NCBI RefSeq assembly: GCF_004211145.1
Contig: NZ_SEBS01000011.1
Coordinates: forward strand, 62,001-126,000
Direction of reading: 5' to 3'
Length of the DNA: 64,000 nucleotides
Source: Flavobacterium sp.
GTDB taxonomy: Bacteria; Bacteroidota; Bacteroidia; Flavobacteriales; Flavobacteriaceae
Of the stretch, positions 8,506 to 19,803 are shown piece after piece. Positions within the stretch are counted from its first letter, which is position 1, and the number at the start of each line of letters is the position of its first letter. The notes beneath the pieces were generated by a model. It was not told the DNA's origin. It made no database searches and saw only the letters and a list, made by a program, of their open reading frames with translations. The position numbers and the translations under genes were made by a program.

Positions 8506-9348
8506 ATGAAAGCCGCATTAGAAAATATCGAAACGCTGAAAGGAAAAGATTCGTTCGTCGCGTATGGATTTACGGTTCCGTTTTTCCAATTCAAATGGCA
8601 CTACCATCCTGAATACGAATTGACATTGATCACCAAAGGTCATGGCAAACGCGTCGTCGGCGATTCTCACGAGAATTTCAGCACGGGTGATCTGGTGCTT
8701 ATCGGTCCCGAACTGCCACATACTTGGTCGAACGAATCTTTCGGGGCCGGCGAATCATCGGCCATCGTAATCCAGTTTTCGCAGGAATTCATCGACAAGT
8801 TCTCGACGCTCAACGAATGTGCTGCGATTCTTCAGGTCCTGCAGCGATCGAACTGCGGCAGCTTCTTCCCGACCGCTCATTTCGAGATTGCGAACGCGAT
8901 CAAAATGTTGCCGCACAAGAAAGGCTTGGATCGAATCGTGGCGTTGCTCGATATTCTGGAAGCGCTTTCAGGTGAAGCGAGCCAACCGCTTTCATCAGGC
9001 GTTTACTCGGCAAGCCGAAGTTCTGAAAGCGCGCACCGTATCAACAAAGTGTGCCGATTCATACAGGAAAAATCAGCCGGGAATATCTCGCTCGAACAAG
9101 CGGCGTCGTTGGTTTCACTTTCAAAAAGCGCGTTCTGCAAATTTTTCAAGCGCATGATGAAAACCGGATTTTCCGATTACGTGAACGAGATCCGCATCGC
9201 GAACGCGTGTTTGCTGCTTACCGATTCCGATAAGACCGTACGCGAGATCGCCGCCGATTCGGGCTTCGAAAGCCTCACGTATTTCAATCGGATTTTTCTC
9301 AGGAAAAAAGGAAAAACGCCAGTCGCTTTTAGAAAATCCGGCGCTTAA
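8506..9348 (+). CDS. AraC family regulator with N-terminal cupin domain
   Basis: 280 residues. The N-terminal half is a cupin-like sensing domain (WHYHPEYELTLITKGHGKR near residue 32; PELPHTW near 70). The C-terminal 100 residues hold the two AraC helix-turn-helix motifs (ISLEQAASLVSLSKSAFCKF and VREIAADSGFESLTYFNRIF) with the closing KKGKTPVAFRK. It is transcribed away from the PhyH-isomerase-GH127 genes and is their likely activator, sensing a sugar released from the substrate (inference). Confidence 0.9.
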   Translation: MKAALENIETLKGKDSFVAYGFTVPFFQFKWHYHPEYELTLITKGHGKRVVGDSHENFSTGDLVLIGPELPHTWSNESFGAGESSAIVIQFSQEFIDKFSTLNECAAILQVLQRSNCGSFFPTAHFEIANAIKMLPHKKGLDRIVALLDILEALSGEASQPLSSGVYSASRSSESAHRINKVCRFIQEKSAGNISLEQAASLVSLSKSAFCKFFKRMMKTGFSDYVNEIRIANACLLLTDSDKTVREIAADSGFESLTYFNRIFLRKKGKTPVAFRKSGA

Positions 9349-9364
9349 ATCGGCGCATTTCATT

Positions 9365-9372
9365 TATATTTG
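9365..9372 (+). promoter_or_regulatory. -7 box of the mutA operon promoter
   Basis: TATATTTG, an exact TAnnTTTG match, 18 nt before the GTG start of mutA. No convincing TTTG was found at -33. Confidence 0.55.
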
Positions 9373-9390
9373 TAATCTAACAACCTTCAC

Positions 9391-10773
9391 GTGCACGACA
9401 CTTCACAACCGTTATTCCAGGATTTCGACGGCGTTTCCTCAAAGCAGTGGAAACAGCTTATACAGTACGAACTCAAAGGCGCCGACTACAACGAGACGCT
9501 CGTTTGGGAATCGCCTGAAGGCATCAAGGTAAAACCGTTTTATCATTCGGACGAGGCGATTTTGACGGCTCCGAATGGGAACGAAACCGCCTTTTCAATC
9601 ACGCAGGACATTTTCGTTTTCGATGTTGAAAAATCCATCTGGCGCGCGAACGACTCCATAAATCGCGGCGCCGAAAGTTTGAGGTTCGGGATTTCCGATG
9701 AAAAAACCGACGTCGTAAAACTCATCGAAGGCATTCCGCCCGACGCAAAAACGCTGTATTTCGATTTGAATTTTCTTTCAATCGATTTCGTTAAAAAGCT
9801 CGACGCGGCGGTTTCGGGTAGAGCTTTCGACGTTTTTTGCGGCATCGATCCTGTCGGACATTTCGCCAAGGACGGAAATTGGTACGCGGGAAGAGACAAT
9901 TTTGAAGCGCTGTCGTCGATCTCGAAAGAAGTTAAAAACGTGTCGGTGTTTTCAGTCGATGCGCGGCTATACCAGAATGCGGGCGCGAACATCGTGCAGC
10001 AATTGGCGTATGCGCTTTGCCACGCAAACGAATATTTCAACAGGATGTCAATCGACAAGACTGTTTTAGTCGAAGTTTCGATCGGGCCGAATTACTTTTT
10101 CGAGATCGCTAAATTGCGCGCGCTGCGGATTTTGCTTGAAACCGTCGCGAACGAATACGGCATCAAACCAGGCTTCCATATCATCGCGACGCCCACGAAA
10201 CGCAACAAAACCATATACGATTACAATGTGAACATGTTGCGCACCACAACCGAATGCATGAGTGCGGTGCTCGGAGGTGCGAACGCCGTCGCGAATTTGC
10301 CGTATGATTCGCTGTATCACAAGAGCAACGAATTCGGTGAACGCATTTCGCGCAACCAGTTGTTGATATTGAAGCACGAAAGTTATCTCGACGTGGTGTT
10401 GAATGCCGCCGACGGAAGTTATTACATCGAATCGCTCACCCAACAATTGTCAGAAAAGGCACTCGAATTGTTCAAGGAATTGGAATCGAACGGCGGTTTC
10501 ATATCGCAATTGAAGGACGGCGCGATCCAAAAGAAAATCCGTGAAAGCGACCAGAAAGAACAGGCGTTGTTCGATTCGGGCAAGGAAATCCTGATCGGGA
10601 CGAACAAGCATCCGAACAAGAACGACCGCATGAAACACGATCTGGAATTGTATCCGTTCGTGAAACAGAAGCCACGAAAGACGTTGATCACGCCGATCGT
10701 CGAAAAACGTTTGGCTGAAAAAAGCGAACAGGAAAGATTGGAAACCGAAACGACAAACTCAGAAAACTTATGA
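9391..10773 (+). CDS. mutA: methylmalonyl-CoA mutase, small (beta) subunit
   Basis: 460 residues from a GTG start (VHDTSQPLFQDFDG). It has the TIM-barrel substrate-domain fold of the mutase family (KQWKQLIQYELKGADYNETL at the start; LRTTTECMSAVLGGANAVAN and ESLTQQLSEKALELFKELE later) but lacks the C-terminal B12-binding domain that longer MutA proteins carry, so it is a shortened non-catalytic partner. With MutB it converts methylmalonyl-CoA and succinyl-CoA in propionate and odd-chain acid metabolism. It overlaps the next gene by 4 bp (ATGA). Confidence 0.93.
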   Translation: MHDTSQPLFQDFDGVSSKQWKQLIQYELKGADYNETLVWESPEGIKVKPFYHSDEAILTAPNGNETAFSITQDIFVFDVEKSIWRANDSINRGAESLRFGISDEKTDVVKLIEGIPPDAKTLYFDLNFLSIDFVKKLDAAVSGRAFDVFCGIDPVGHFAKDGNWYAGRDNFEALSSISKEVKNVSVFSVDARLYQNAGANIVQQLAYALCHANEYFNRMSIDKTVLVEVSIGPNYFFEIAKLRALRILLETVANEYGIKPGFHIIATPTKRNKTIYDYNVNMLRTTTECMSAVLGGANAVANLPYDSLYHKSNEFGERISRNQLLILKHESYLDVVLNAADGSYYIESLTQQLSEKALELFKELESNGGFISQLKDGAIQKKIRESDQKEQALFDSGKEILIGTNKHPNKNDRMKHDLELYPFVKQKPRKTLITPIVEKRLAEKSEQERLETETTNSENL

Positions 10774-11219
10774 AACAAATCACACTGCTTCTTTTTGTTT
10801 TCACGACATGCATGGTTTCAGCCCAAACGCCACAAACGAAAGGTCCGTCCGAAGATCTCATCTACAATTCCGCCGGAATCGACCAGAAACCCGAATTTCC
10901 GGGCGGTATGGATGCGTTTTACCGATATTTGGCAAGTAACTTAAAAGTCGTCGACAACAACGCGGGCGGCAAAATTCTCGCGAGTTTCATCGTCGAAAAA
11001 GACGGTTCGCTTGGCGACATCAAGATCGTGCGTGACATCGGGGCCGGAAGCGCCGCCGAAACCATTCGCGTGCTCAAGGAAAGCCCGAAATGGAATCCCG
11101 GAAAAATGAACGGGAAAGAAGTCCGATGCGCGTTCATGTTGCCGATCACGATACGATCGAATGCCGTAAAACCATTGGAATCCAAACCGCATGTGTCGGA
11201 AATACTCGACAAGAAATAG
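10770..11219 (+). CDS. secreted TonB C-terminal domain protein
   Basis: 149 residues. The signal peptide MKQITLLLFVFTTCMVSAQ is followed directly by a TonB-C fold: PEFPGGMDAFYRYLASNLKV, then [19 protein letters not shown] and SPKWNPGKMNGKEVRCAFMLPI. There is no N-terminal membrane anchor and no proline-rich spacer, so it is not a classical TonB energy transducer and would be free in the periplasm. The start overlaps the mutA stop by 4 bp and the next gene follows after 1 nt. Its link to the mutase is unexplained. Confidence 0.8.
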   Translation: MKQITLLLFVFTTCMVSAQTPQTKGPSEDLIYNSAGIDQKPEFPGGMDAFYRYLASNLKVVDNNAGGKILASFIVEKDGSLGDIKIVRDIGAGSAAETIRVLKESPKWNPGKMNGKEVRCAFMLPITIRSNAVKPLESKPHVSEILDKK

Positions 11220-11220
11220 C

Positions 11221-11984
11221 ATGGGAAACAGATTTTTACATTTCACATTTTTCATCTTTGCGATTTCGTTTCAAGGCCTCGCGCAAACCGACGATACAAT
11301 TTACGAAGTCGCGCAGACCCAAACGGCGCCAGCTTACGCCGGAGATGAATTACAATTCCTGTCGGACGTACGGTCAAGATTTGAAGCCAAACACAAAAAT
11401 GCTCCCGAAATCATGGACATGGCGTTCGTCGTCGAAAAGGACGGAAGCGTTTCCAACGTCGTCGCCAATAGTTTCGACAAACCGTTTTCAGCGGCACAGA
11501 ACAAATTGCTCGCATCGATTTCACCAAAATGGAAACCCGCAAAATCAAACGGAAAAACTGTCCGATGCAGCACATTCGTCTCCGTTCCGATCGTGAAGGA
11601 ATTGGTTTCGCCTGACGGTTTCGTATCTGACCAACCCCATATCGACGATAACGCCTATTTTTGGAAGGAGCTCGAACAAAGCCCGGAATTTACAGGCGGA
11701 ATCGCGACTTTCGAAAAGTATATTTTAGACAACGCAGACATTCCCGACAAATCGAACTTCAAAGGAAACATGCGCGTCATGTTCATTGTCGAAAAGGACG
11801 GATCGACGTCGGACGTGAAAACATCAGGAAATCTGGGCATTTCAATGTCGCAGGAAATCATAAAAGTCATCGCCAATTCCCCAAAATGGACGCCGGGCAA
11901 ACGCAACGGAAAAAATGTCCGCAGCCACTTTATCTGCTTGCTTTTCTTTTCAGAAGGAAACGTTCGCACAGAAATTCAAAAGTC

Positions 11985-11988
<4 letters not shown>
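11221..11988 (+). CDS. secreted protein with two TonB C-terminal domains
   Basis: 255 residues from the ATG at 11221; an earlier frame start at 11191 lies inside the preceding gene. Signal peptide [22 protein letters not shown], then two TonB-C-like units: one around residues 55-115 ([29 protein letters not shown]) and one around 150-250 ([45 protein letters not shown]). The first unit lacks the PGG motif, so it may be degenerate. It ends inside the start of mutB (ATGA overlap). The tandem unit and the gene to its left probably arose by duplication. Confidence 0.75.
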
Positions 11989-14111
<2,123 letters not shown>

Positions 14112-14148
14112 TCCGTTTTCATCTTTTGAATTGGAAAAAAAGGTGTGA

Positions 14149-14182
14149 TTTGTCATAAATTTGGATTTTTCTTATATTTTTG
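14149..14182 (+). promoter_or_regulatory. promoter of the 14206 lipoprotein gene
   Basis: TTTG at 14149-14152, 22 nt, then TATTTTTG at 14175-14182, in the spacing expected for Bacteroidota; the ATG follows 24 nt later. Confidence 0.6.
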
Positions 14183-14205
14183 AGAAAACCTTAACAAAAT
14201 AGAAA

Positions 14206-14610
14206 ATGAAAAAAGTCTTAACACTTCTTGCCTTAGTTTTTATCACGAGCGCTTCCTTAGTTTCCTGCAGCAGCGACGATGGAGGAGCTGCCACCGGAAA
14301 TGCCAACTTATTGGACAAATGGTGGTATTCACCCGACAACACCACGACCGACATCCGTTTCAATTCAGATGGAACGTATCAGTCGACCTACACGGCAAAC
14401 GGCATGACGCTGAATTCGGATGGAGAATGGGAATGGAGCAACGAATCGGCGAAGGAGATGCACGTCTTTAACGTCACTGGGAATGCGCTCACGGAATGGC
14501 ATTATAAGTTCAATACGATCACCGCCCATACCATGACCACGAAATTTTCATACGATGATGGGGAAACCTGGAGCGAGCAAGCCTATCCTTTTACGGATTC
14601 GAACGACTGA
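14206..14610 (+). CDS. lipocalin-like small lipoprotein
   Basis: 134 residues. Signal peptide with lipobox LVSC (MKKVLTLLALVFITSASLVS then C), followed by SSDDGG and the motif LLDKWWYSPDNTTTDIRFNS, like the KLAGKW start of the protein at 2788. The end is a string of beta strands rich in Thr and Tyr. It is monocistronic, with its own promoter and terminator. Function unknown. Confidence 0.75.
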   Translation: MKKVLTLLALVFITSASLVSCSSDDGGAATGNANLLDKWWYSPDNTTTDIRFNSDGTYQSTYTANGMTLNSDGEWEWSNESAKEMHVFNVTGNALTEWHYKFNTITAHTMTTKFSYDDGETWSEQAYPFTDSND

Positions 14611-14621
14611 ACAAAAAATAG

Positions 14622-14646
14622 AAGCGTCTTTTAGGCGCTTTTTTTT
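14622..14646 (+). terminator. intrinsic terminator
   Basis: Stem AAGCGTC/GGCGCTT (one G-T pair), 5-nt loop TTTTA, then a run of eight T. It follows the 14206 gene by 11 nt. Confidence 0.85.
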
Positions 14647-14845
14647 ATGCCTTGTCGGTGGCGGATTATCGGGTCCGACATCCGAAAAATTATTTCCCTG
14701 ATTCGGATTTTTTCAATCATGTGGTCAATTCCTGAACCGTGCCTTTTTTTTTTTAACAATCATTAAAAAAGCATCAAATTATTTCGAACGTAAAAAAATT
14801 TACAATCAAAAGCGATTTTCAGGACATTTTATTCAACACATTCGC

Positions 14846-14853
14846 TATTTTTG
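14846..14853 (+). promoter_or_regulatory. -7 box of the PNGase F-like gene
   Basis: TATTTTTG, an exact TAnnTTTG match. It overlaps a possible TTG start at 14851, which therefore cannot be the real start; the ATG at 14869 follows 15 nt after the box. Upstream, 14647-14845 is AT-rich and holds no gene I can see. Confidence 0.55.
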
Positions 14854-14868
14854 AAAAAATCTTTCAAC

Positions 14869-16221
14869 ATGACTAAAAAACTACTCTCAACTACATTGCT
14901 GGCTTTGTGTTACTTTTCGCTGACTGCTCAGGAAAATGCCCAATTGCCCGCTCAAACCCTCAACATTTATGACGAAGTGCTGTTTTACGACGGCTACGCG
15001 GGTTTGGTTTCAGAACCGACTCCTGAAGGCGTGACAAGACTTCGCAACGATCTGTTCACACGAAAACTCACACCTGAAGAACTCGCCCAGATCGGGACGA
15101 CACTTACGCTGAACGTAACCATCAAAGCCGCTTGCGACAACTATGACCGCATCGGTAACATCAATCTTGCGATGGTTCCCAAAGGCCAGCCGAGTTACAC
15201 GACAAGCCAGGTGCAGCGCATCGAGATGGGACGATTCATCACGCCTTTCATGAACAAGAATGTCATGCCTGACGAAGTTCCGTACACTTTCGTAATAGAC
15301 AATTTCGCAAAAATCCTCAAAGACGAATTCCTCAATGAGAACTATGATTTTTGGGTTGAACTGCAGGTATTCGGAGTTCCGTATGCCGCGCAGGAGCAAG
15401 TCGTGGGTTGCGCCGGACGCAATGATGTGTTTTTCGGGTCACTTGATTTCGTGACCACGGGAAGCACATCGGCACCAACCGAGCCTACTTTCGTTTTGCC
15501 GCTCGCGATTCAGGCGAATTTCAACAACTATCAGACGGGCGCGACCGATGCCATCGGAACCACACAAAGAACGTTGAACTTCACGCTTGCGAACGATGTC
15601 CAGAATGCCAAAATTTACTTTATCACCTCGAATCACGGCGCAGGCACCGGCGGAGAGGAATACGTGAGACGTTTCCATCTTATCTATTTTGACGAGGTCG
15701 GAATGCTTTCATACAAACCCGGCGGAATCTCGTGCGAGCCATTCAGGATGTACAACACCCAAGGCAACGGCATTTATGGGTCGACGCCTCAAAGCACATC
15801 GTGGTGGACGGCCTGGAACAATTGGTGTCCCGGAAACGTGATTCCATTGCGTGAGATTTCGGTCGGGAATTTGGCGGCCGGCGCGCATTCGTTCAAGATT
15901 TCAGTTCCGAGTGCACAATTCGTAGGTCAGGACGGGAATTTCCCATTGACGGTATATGTCCAAGGAACCGGACAAAGCCCACTCGCGGTTACTGCTTTCG
16001 CCGACGAAAAAGCCATTGGATTTTATCCGAATCCTGCGACCGACAGAATCACGTTCACGCAGAACTTGTCAAAACTTGAGGCGTTCGGAGTCGACGGTAA
16101 AAAACTTGACATCCCATTTTCAGGTTCGGAAGCCGATGTTTCGACATTGCCGAATGGAATTTTCGTGTTGAAAGGAATCGATGAAAACGGACGCAGCTTT
16201 AGCAGCAAACTATTGAAATAA
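14869..16221 (+). CDS. PNGase F-like secreted protein with T9SS sorting domain
   Basis: 450 residues from MTKKLLSTTLLALCYFSLTAQ (signal peptide). The middle and C-terminal parts resemble the two jelly-roll domains of peptide-N-glycosidase F: FITSNHGAGTGGEEYVRRFH and, later, PGGISCEPFRMYN and WWTAWNNWCPGNVIPLREI, which mirror the GHG, cysteine and WCPG elements of that family. The end is a type A T9SS sorting domain (IGFYPNPATDRITF ... FVLKGIDENGRSFSSKLLK). It would act outside the cell on glycoproteins if active; I could not verify the catalytic acidic residues. Confidence 0.75.
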   Translation: MTKKLLSTTLLALCYFSLTAQENAQLPAQTLNIYDEVLFYDGYAGLVSEPTPEGVTRLRNDLFTRKLTPEELAQIGTTLTLNVTIKAACDNYDRIGNINLAMVPKGQPSYTTSQVQRIEMGRFITPFMNKNVMPDEVPYTFVIDNFAKILKDEFLNENYDFWVELQVFGVPYAAQEQVVGCAGRNDVFFGSLDFVTTGSTSAPTEPTFVLPLAIQANFNNYQTGATDAIGTTQRTLNFTLANDVQNAKIYFITSNHGAGTGGEEYVRRFHLIYFDEVGMLSYKPGGISCEPFRMYNTQGNGIYGSTPQSTSWWTAWNNWCPGNVIPLREISVGNLAAGAHSFKISVPSAQFVGQDGNFPLTVYVQGTGQSPLAVTAFADEKAIGFYPNPATDRITFTQNLSKLEAFGVDGKKLDIPFSGSEADVSTLPNGIFVLKGIDENGRSFSSKLLK

Positions 16222-16283
16222 AATCCCGCGGCGAATTTCCTTACACAGGAGGCGATCTAAGCCGCGAGTTATTGAATAAAAAT

Positions 16284-16345
16284 TTAGCCACGAATTCCTG
16301 AATCGCACAAACCTTTCGTGCCGCATTCGTGAATCCGTGGCCAAA
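16284..16345. repeat. imperfect inverted repeat (GCCACGAATTC family)
   Basis: GCCACGAATTC on the left and GAATCCGTGGC on the right with further partial pairing between them (GTGCCGCATTCGTGAAT). It belongs to the short-word inverted repeats seen across this window; compare 30750-30850, which uses the related word TTCGTGCC. Confidence 0.5.
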
Positions 16346-16359
16346 TCCAACTCCAACCA

Positions 16360-16383
16360 AGCGCTTTTCGAAGCGCTTTTTTT
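16360..16383 (+). terminator. intrinsic terminator with TTCG loop
   Basis: Stem AGCGCTT/AAGCGCT closed by TTCG, then seven T. It is 139 nt beyond the PNGase F-like gene and touches the 3' end of the convergent gene. No T-run is present on the other strand. Confidence 0.75.
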
Positions 16384-17857
16384 ATTGTTTCATGATTTTG
16401 AGGCGTTCGATTCCAGTTTCGGTCGTGACGTCGACGAAATAAAGGCCGCGTGCCAATGACGACATGCTGATCTCAGACGTCGTATTGTCGACCCCGACTT
16501 CTTCAACCGTCTGGCCCAATTCGTTGTAGATTTTCACCGATCGGATGTTCTCAGGATTTCTCAGGTTCAACACGCTCGTTACCGGATTCGGGAAATAGGT
16601 AAGTTTTTCGGCGTTGAAATCATCGGCAGCGAGCGAACCATTGTAGACAGACAACAGGAAACTTCCGTTAAGAACCCCAAGCAGGCCGTTTTGGTACACG
16701 GCGACATAAACCGTTTCGCCCGGCGTCAATCCTGAAACCGAAACGCTTGAAAACAGGTTCAGTAAATTCACGTTATCGTTGCACGCAACCTGCGTGAGAT
16801 TGCCGCAAGTTCCGGTGAAAACTGCAATTACCGTATCGAGATTGAGCGAGCCCAACGCTAAACCAGTTTGTACGACGAGACTTCCGCTTGCGGGAACGAC
16901 AGTCGTAAACCAAACGTCATTGGCGATCAACGTCGCGCACGACGGATTTTCCTGGCTCGATGTCGAGGCGCCGATACTCGTCGATAAAATCGATCCCGAT
17001 TGGAAATCGACACCGACATTCACGGCGATCGCGTCCTCGCATTCGTCGTTGTCAAGATCGACATTCGCGTTCAGGTCGATCTGCACCCAATCGCTGAAAT
17101 TCCCGTCGCCGCAATCAGTTCTGATGTAAACGTCGAGGTCCACATTCGCGGTCAATCCCAACGAATACAATAACGTATCGGTCAAATTCACGACGGTTCC
17201 GGTTCCGAGTGCAAATCCGGACGGCCCGTATTCAATTTGAACATTGTTGTCCAATCCCGCATCGAGCCAGCTCAAGACCGCAGCATTCGCGGTGACGTCT
17301 GACGCGATAAAACCACTGGGCGGTTCGCATGTCGGCAAGGCCGTGTTTATGATGTCGTCGATATCGACAGTGACCGCGACATCGGCCGAGGCATGGAGCG
17401 CAACGTAGATCGTCTGTCCGACGTACGCACTCAAATCGACACCATACCTAAAGAAATTGAGTCCGGCGGGCGGATTGACTTCAGTTTCCAAAGTCGTGTT
17501 GAAATCGACCAGGTTCGTTCCTGTCGTGGAAACGAGAACGTCGATGTCGGCGGTTGCCGAAATTCCGCGGTTGCGCGCCCAGAAATACAAGTAATCGTTC
17601 AGATCGGCCGTAACGGTAATCGCAGGCGAGATCAAATAATCGCTTTGCGCATTGACAGTCGCGTCGAGAGATACGACATTCGTTCCCGAATGTGCCAGAA
17701 ATGCCGTCGCCTCAAGGTCGAGCAATGTCCAAGTACTGTCGTCGCCTGAGTTGATCGTTGTCCAGGCACCGAGGCCTGCTTCAAAGTCCTGATTGAATTG
17801 CGCCCGACCCGAAAGGCCAGCAAGAAGTGCGATGAGCGCGAAAGTAATTTTTTTCAT
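16382..17857 (-). CDS. T9SS-sorted adhesin-like protein (cleaved-adhesin and FN3-like domains)
   Basis: 491 residues with signal peptide MKKITFALIALLAGLSGRAQ. In order: a cleaved-adhesin (choice-of-anchor J) domain starting FNQDFEAGLGAWTTINSGDD (about 21-165), an FN3-like domain (about 175-265, PPSGFIASDVTANAAVLSW), a beta domain with NDECEDAIAVNVG and VWFTTVVPASGSLVVQT (about 272-405), and a type A T9SS tail (LTYFPNPVTSVLNL ... GIERLKIMKQ). Mature protein is expected at the cell surface. The protein at 46079 shares the first, third and last parts. Asp and Asn are abundant, as in calcium-dependent adhesins. Confidence 0.85.
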   Translation of the reverse strand: MKKITFALIALLAGLSGRAQFNQDFEAGLGAWTTINSGDDSTWTLLDLEATAFLAHSGTNVVSLDATVNAQSDYLISPAITVTADLNDYLYFWARNRGISATADIDVLVSTTGTNLVDFNTTLETEVNPPAGLNFFRYGVDLSAYVGQTIYVALHASADVAVTVDIDDIINTALPTCEPPSGFIASDVTANAAVLSWLDAGLDNNVQIEYGPSGFALGTGTVVNLTDTLLYSLGLTANVDLDVYIRTDCGDGNFSDWVQIDLNANVDLDNDECEDAIAVNVGVDFQSGSILSTSIGASTSSQENPSCATLIANDVWFTTVVPASGSLVVQTGLALGSLNLDTVIAVFTGTCGNLTQVACNDNVNLLNLFSSVSVSGLTPGETVYVAVYQNGLLGVLNGSFLLSVYNGSLAADDFNAEKLTYFPNPVTSVLNLRNPENIRSVKIYNELGQTVEEVGVDNTTSEISMSSLARGLYFVDVTTETGIERLKIMKQ

Positions 17858-17895
17858 AAGAAATGGGGTTTTATAAAGGTTACTATCTCAAAACA

Positions 17896-17903
17896 CAAAA
17901 ATA
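17896..17903 (-). promoter_or_regulatory. possible -7 box for the 17857 gene
   Basis: On the minus strand this reads TATTTTTG, 38 nt before the start codon. No matching -33 element was found, so it is a weak call. Confidence 0.35.
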
Positions 17904-18042
17904 TTCTCATTTTGAGATTTTAATCTTACAGTATTTACCAAATTTGTATTACAATTAGGACGTTTTGCGCCTTTTTACAAAATGTCTACGTAAATGGTAA
18001 GCGTTAATCGGACTTTGAGTACTTTTAGAAAAACATAAATTC

Positions 18043-18924
18043 ATGTCACTATTTTCTGCAAAAATGCTGCGCGACGACGCGTTAAAAGGCAAAACCATAG
18101 TTGTAACCGGCGGCGGAAGCGGGCTCGGTAAATCAATGACCCAATATTTCCTCGAACTCGGAGCGAACGTCGCGATCACGTCCCGCGATATCGAAAAACT
18201 GCGTGCGACCGCGTCGGAACTCGAGGCTGCGACGGGCGGAAAATGCCTACCCGTTGCCTGCGACGTACGCCATTACGAGCAAGTCGAACTCATGCTCAAA
18301 ACCGTTTTGGACGAATTCGGGAAAGTTGATGTGCTGCTCAACAACGCGGCCGGGAATTTCATCTCGCCAACGGAACGATTGTCGGCGAATGCGTTCGATA
18401 CTATCATCGACATCGTGCTCAAAGGTTCGAAAAACTGTACGCTCGCGTTCGGGAAACATTGGATCGACAGCAAACAAGAATCAGCGAATATTTTAAATAT
18501 CGTGACGACGTACGCTTGGACGGGTTCGGCTTATGTCGTGCCGAGCGCGACTGCGAAAGCCGGCGTGTTGGCGATGACGCGAAGTCTGGCCGTGGAATGG
18601 GCAAAATACGGCATCCGATCAAACGCGATCGCTCCCGGACCGTTCCCGACCAAAGGCGCATGGGACCGATTGCTTCCGGGTGATTTGAAGGAAAAATTCG
18701 ACCTTGCTAAGAAAGTTCCGTTAAAACGCGTTGGCGATCACCAGGAATTGGCGAATTTGGCGGCGTATTTGGTCTCAGACTTTTCAGCTTACGTAAACGG
18801 CGAAGTCATTACGATCGACGGTGGCGAATGGCTCAAAGGCGCGGGACAATTCAATTTGCTAGAAGCCGTCCCTGATGAAATGTGGGACATGCTCGAAGCG
18901 ATGGTCAAAGCCAAAAAAGGATAA
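18043..18924 (+). CDS. 2,4-dienoyl-CoA reductase-type SDR oxidoreductase
   Basis: 293 residues. NADPH-binding motif TGGGSGLG at 22-29 and NNAAGNF at 100-106. The active-site arrangement is that of DECR rather than of ordinary SDRs: Y157 in TTYAWTGS, then S168 and K172 in VPSATAKAG (the usual YxxxK tyrosine is a serine), followed by SLAVEWAKYGIRSNAIAPGP. By family, it reduces 2,4-dienoyl-CoA in degradation of unsaturated fatty acids. The esterase gene follows after 19 nt. Confidence 0.88.
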   Translation: MSLFSAKMLRDDALKGKTIVVTGGGSGLGKSMTQYFLELGANVAITSRDIEKLRATASELEAATGGKCLPVACDVRHYEQVELMLKTVLDEFGKVDVLLNNAAGNFISPTERLSANAFDTIIDIVLKGSKNCTLAFGKHWIDSKQESANILNIVTTYAWTGSAYVVPSATAKAGVLAMTRSLAVEWAKYGIRSNAIAPGPFPTKGAWDRLLPGDLKEKFDLAKKVPLKRVGDHQELANLAAYLVSDFSAYVNGEVITIDGGEWLKGAGQFNLLEAVPDEMWDMLEAMVKAKKG

Positions 18925-18943
18925 TCCTAACCCGATTTTATTT

Positions 18944-19777
18944 ATGAAAATGAAGATGAAAAAGACACTTTTGATTGCATTCCTACTTGCAATCGCCACG
19001 AATTTACAAGCCCAGCTTGACATAAAGCACATTCCGTACGGAGAAAATAAGAAGCAGACGTTCGATTTGTTCCTTCCCGCGAAAGTCGACAAGAACACGC
19101 CCGTCCTCATTCTAATACACGGCGGCGCCTGGGTCATGGGCGGAAACGAATACACCGAGAAACACGCGATGGATCTGCGTGACCGCGGCCTTGTCGTGGC
19201 GAATGTGGATTACCGACCGGTTTCTCCAAACGTGCACGGGAAAGACCTGATTGCCGACATCGCGGCCGCCGTCGAAAAGGTGAAAGCGGCTTCAAAAGAC
19301 CACGGTTTTGCGAACGAAGGTTATCACATAAGCGGAATCAGCGCGGGTGCGCACTTGGCGTTGATGTATTCGTACACGACCGACAAACCCGTTAAATCAG
19401 TAACCGCGATGAGCGCTCCCACGCGACTCGACGATCCTGAAATGCTCGACTACGCGCGCCGGTTCAACTTGGTGTTACCCGTTCAACTGCTCGCCGAAAC
19501 GACGCTCGAGAACAAACCCGAAAACCTCGAAAAACTCAAGAAAATCAGCCCGTACGCGTTTGTGAAGAACGTTCCGACGCTCGTGATCCACGGCGACAAG
19601 GACGAACTCGTGCCGATCAGCCAAGCGCGATATCTTTATGAAATCCTGCAGCGCGACAAGGTCGATTCCAAGTTCATCGTCATGGAGGGAAAAGGCCACG
19701 ATGTCGGGATGAACCAACCCGATTCGGAGAAAAAGGTGCTCGATGCGATCGTGGATTGGACGAAAAGCCACAATTAG
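18944..19777 (+). CDS. alpha/beta hydrolase (BD-FAE/carboxylesterase-like), exported
   Basis: 277 residues from the ATG at 18944; further in-frame ATGs at 18950 and 18956 are also possible. Signal peptide ends TNLQAQ. Oxyanion-hole motif HGGAW, nucleophile elbow GISAGA, acid D in HGDKDELVP and H in GKGHDVG, giving a complete Ser-Asp-His triad. Such enzymes cleave ester decorations or small esters in the periplasm or outside. It may be cotranscribed with the reductase upstream. Confidence 0.85.
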   Translation: MKMKMKKTLLIAFLLAIATNLQAQLDIKHIPYGENKKQTFDLFLPAKVDKNTPVLILIHGGAWVMGGNEYTEKHAMDLRDRGLVVANVDYRPVSPNVHGKDLIADIAAAVEKVKAASKDHGFANEGYHISGISAGAHLALMYSYTTDKPVKSVTAMSAPTRLDDPEMLDYARRFNLVLPVQLLAETTLENKPENLEKLKKISPYAFVKNVPTLVIHGDKDELVPISQARYLYEILQRDKVDSKFIVMEGKGHDVGMNQPDSEKKVLDAIVDWTKSHN

Positions 19778-19803
19778 GAAATATCCGCACTTTGAAACCC
19801 GAA

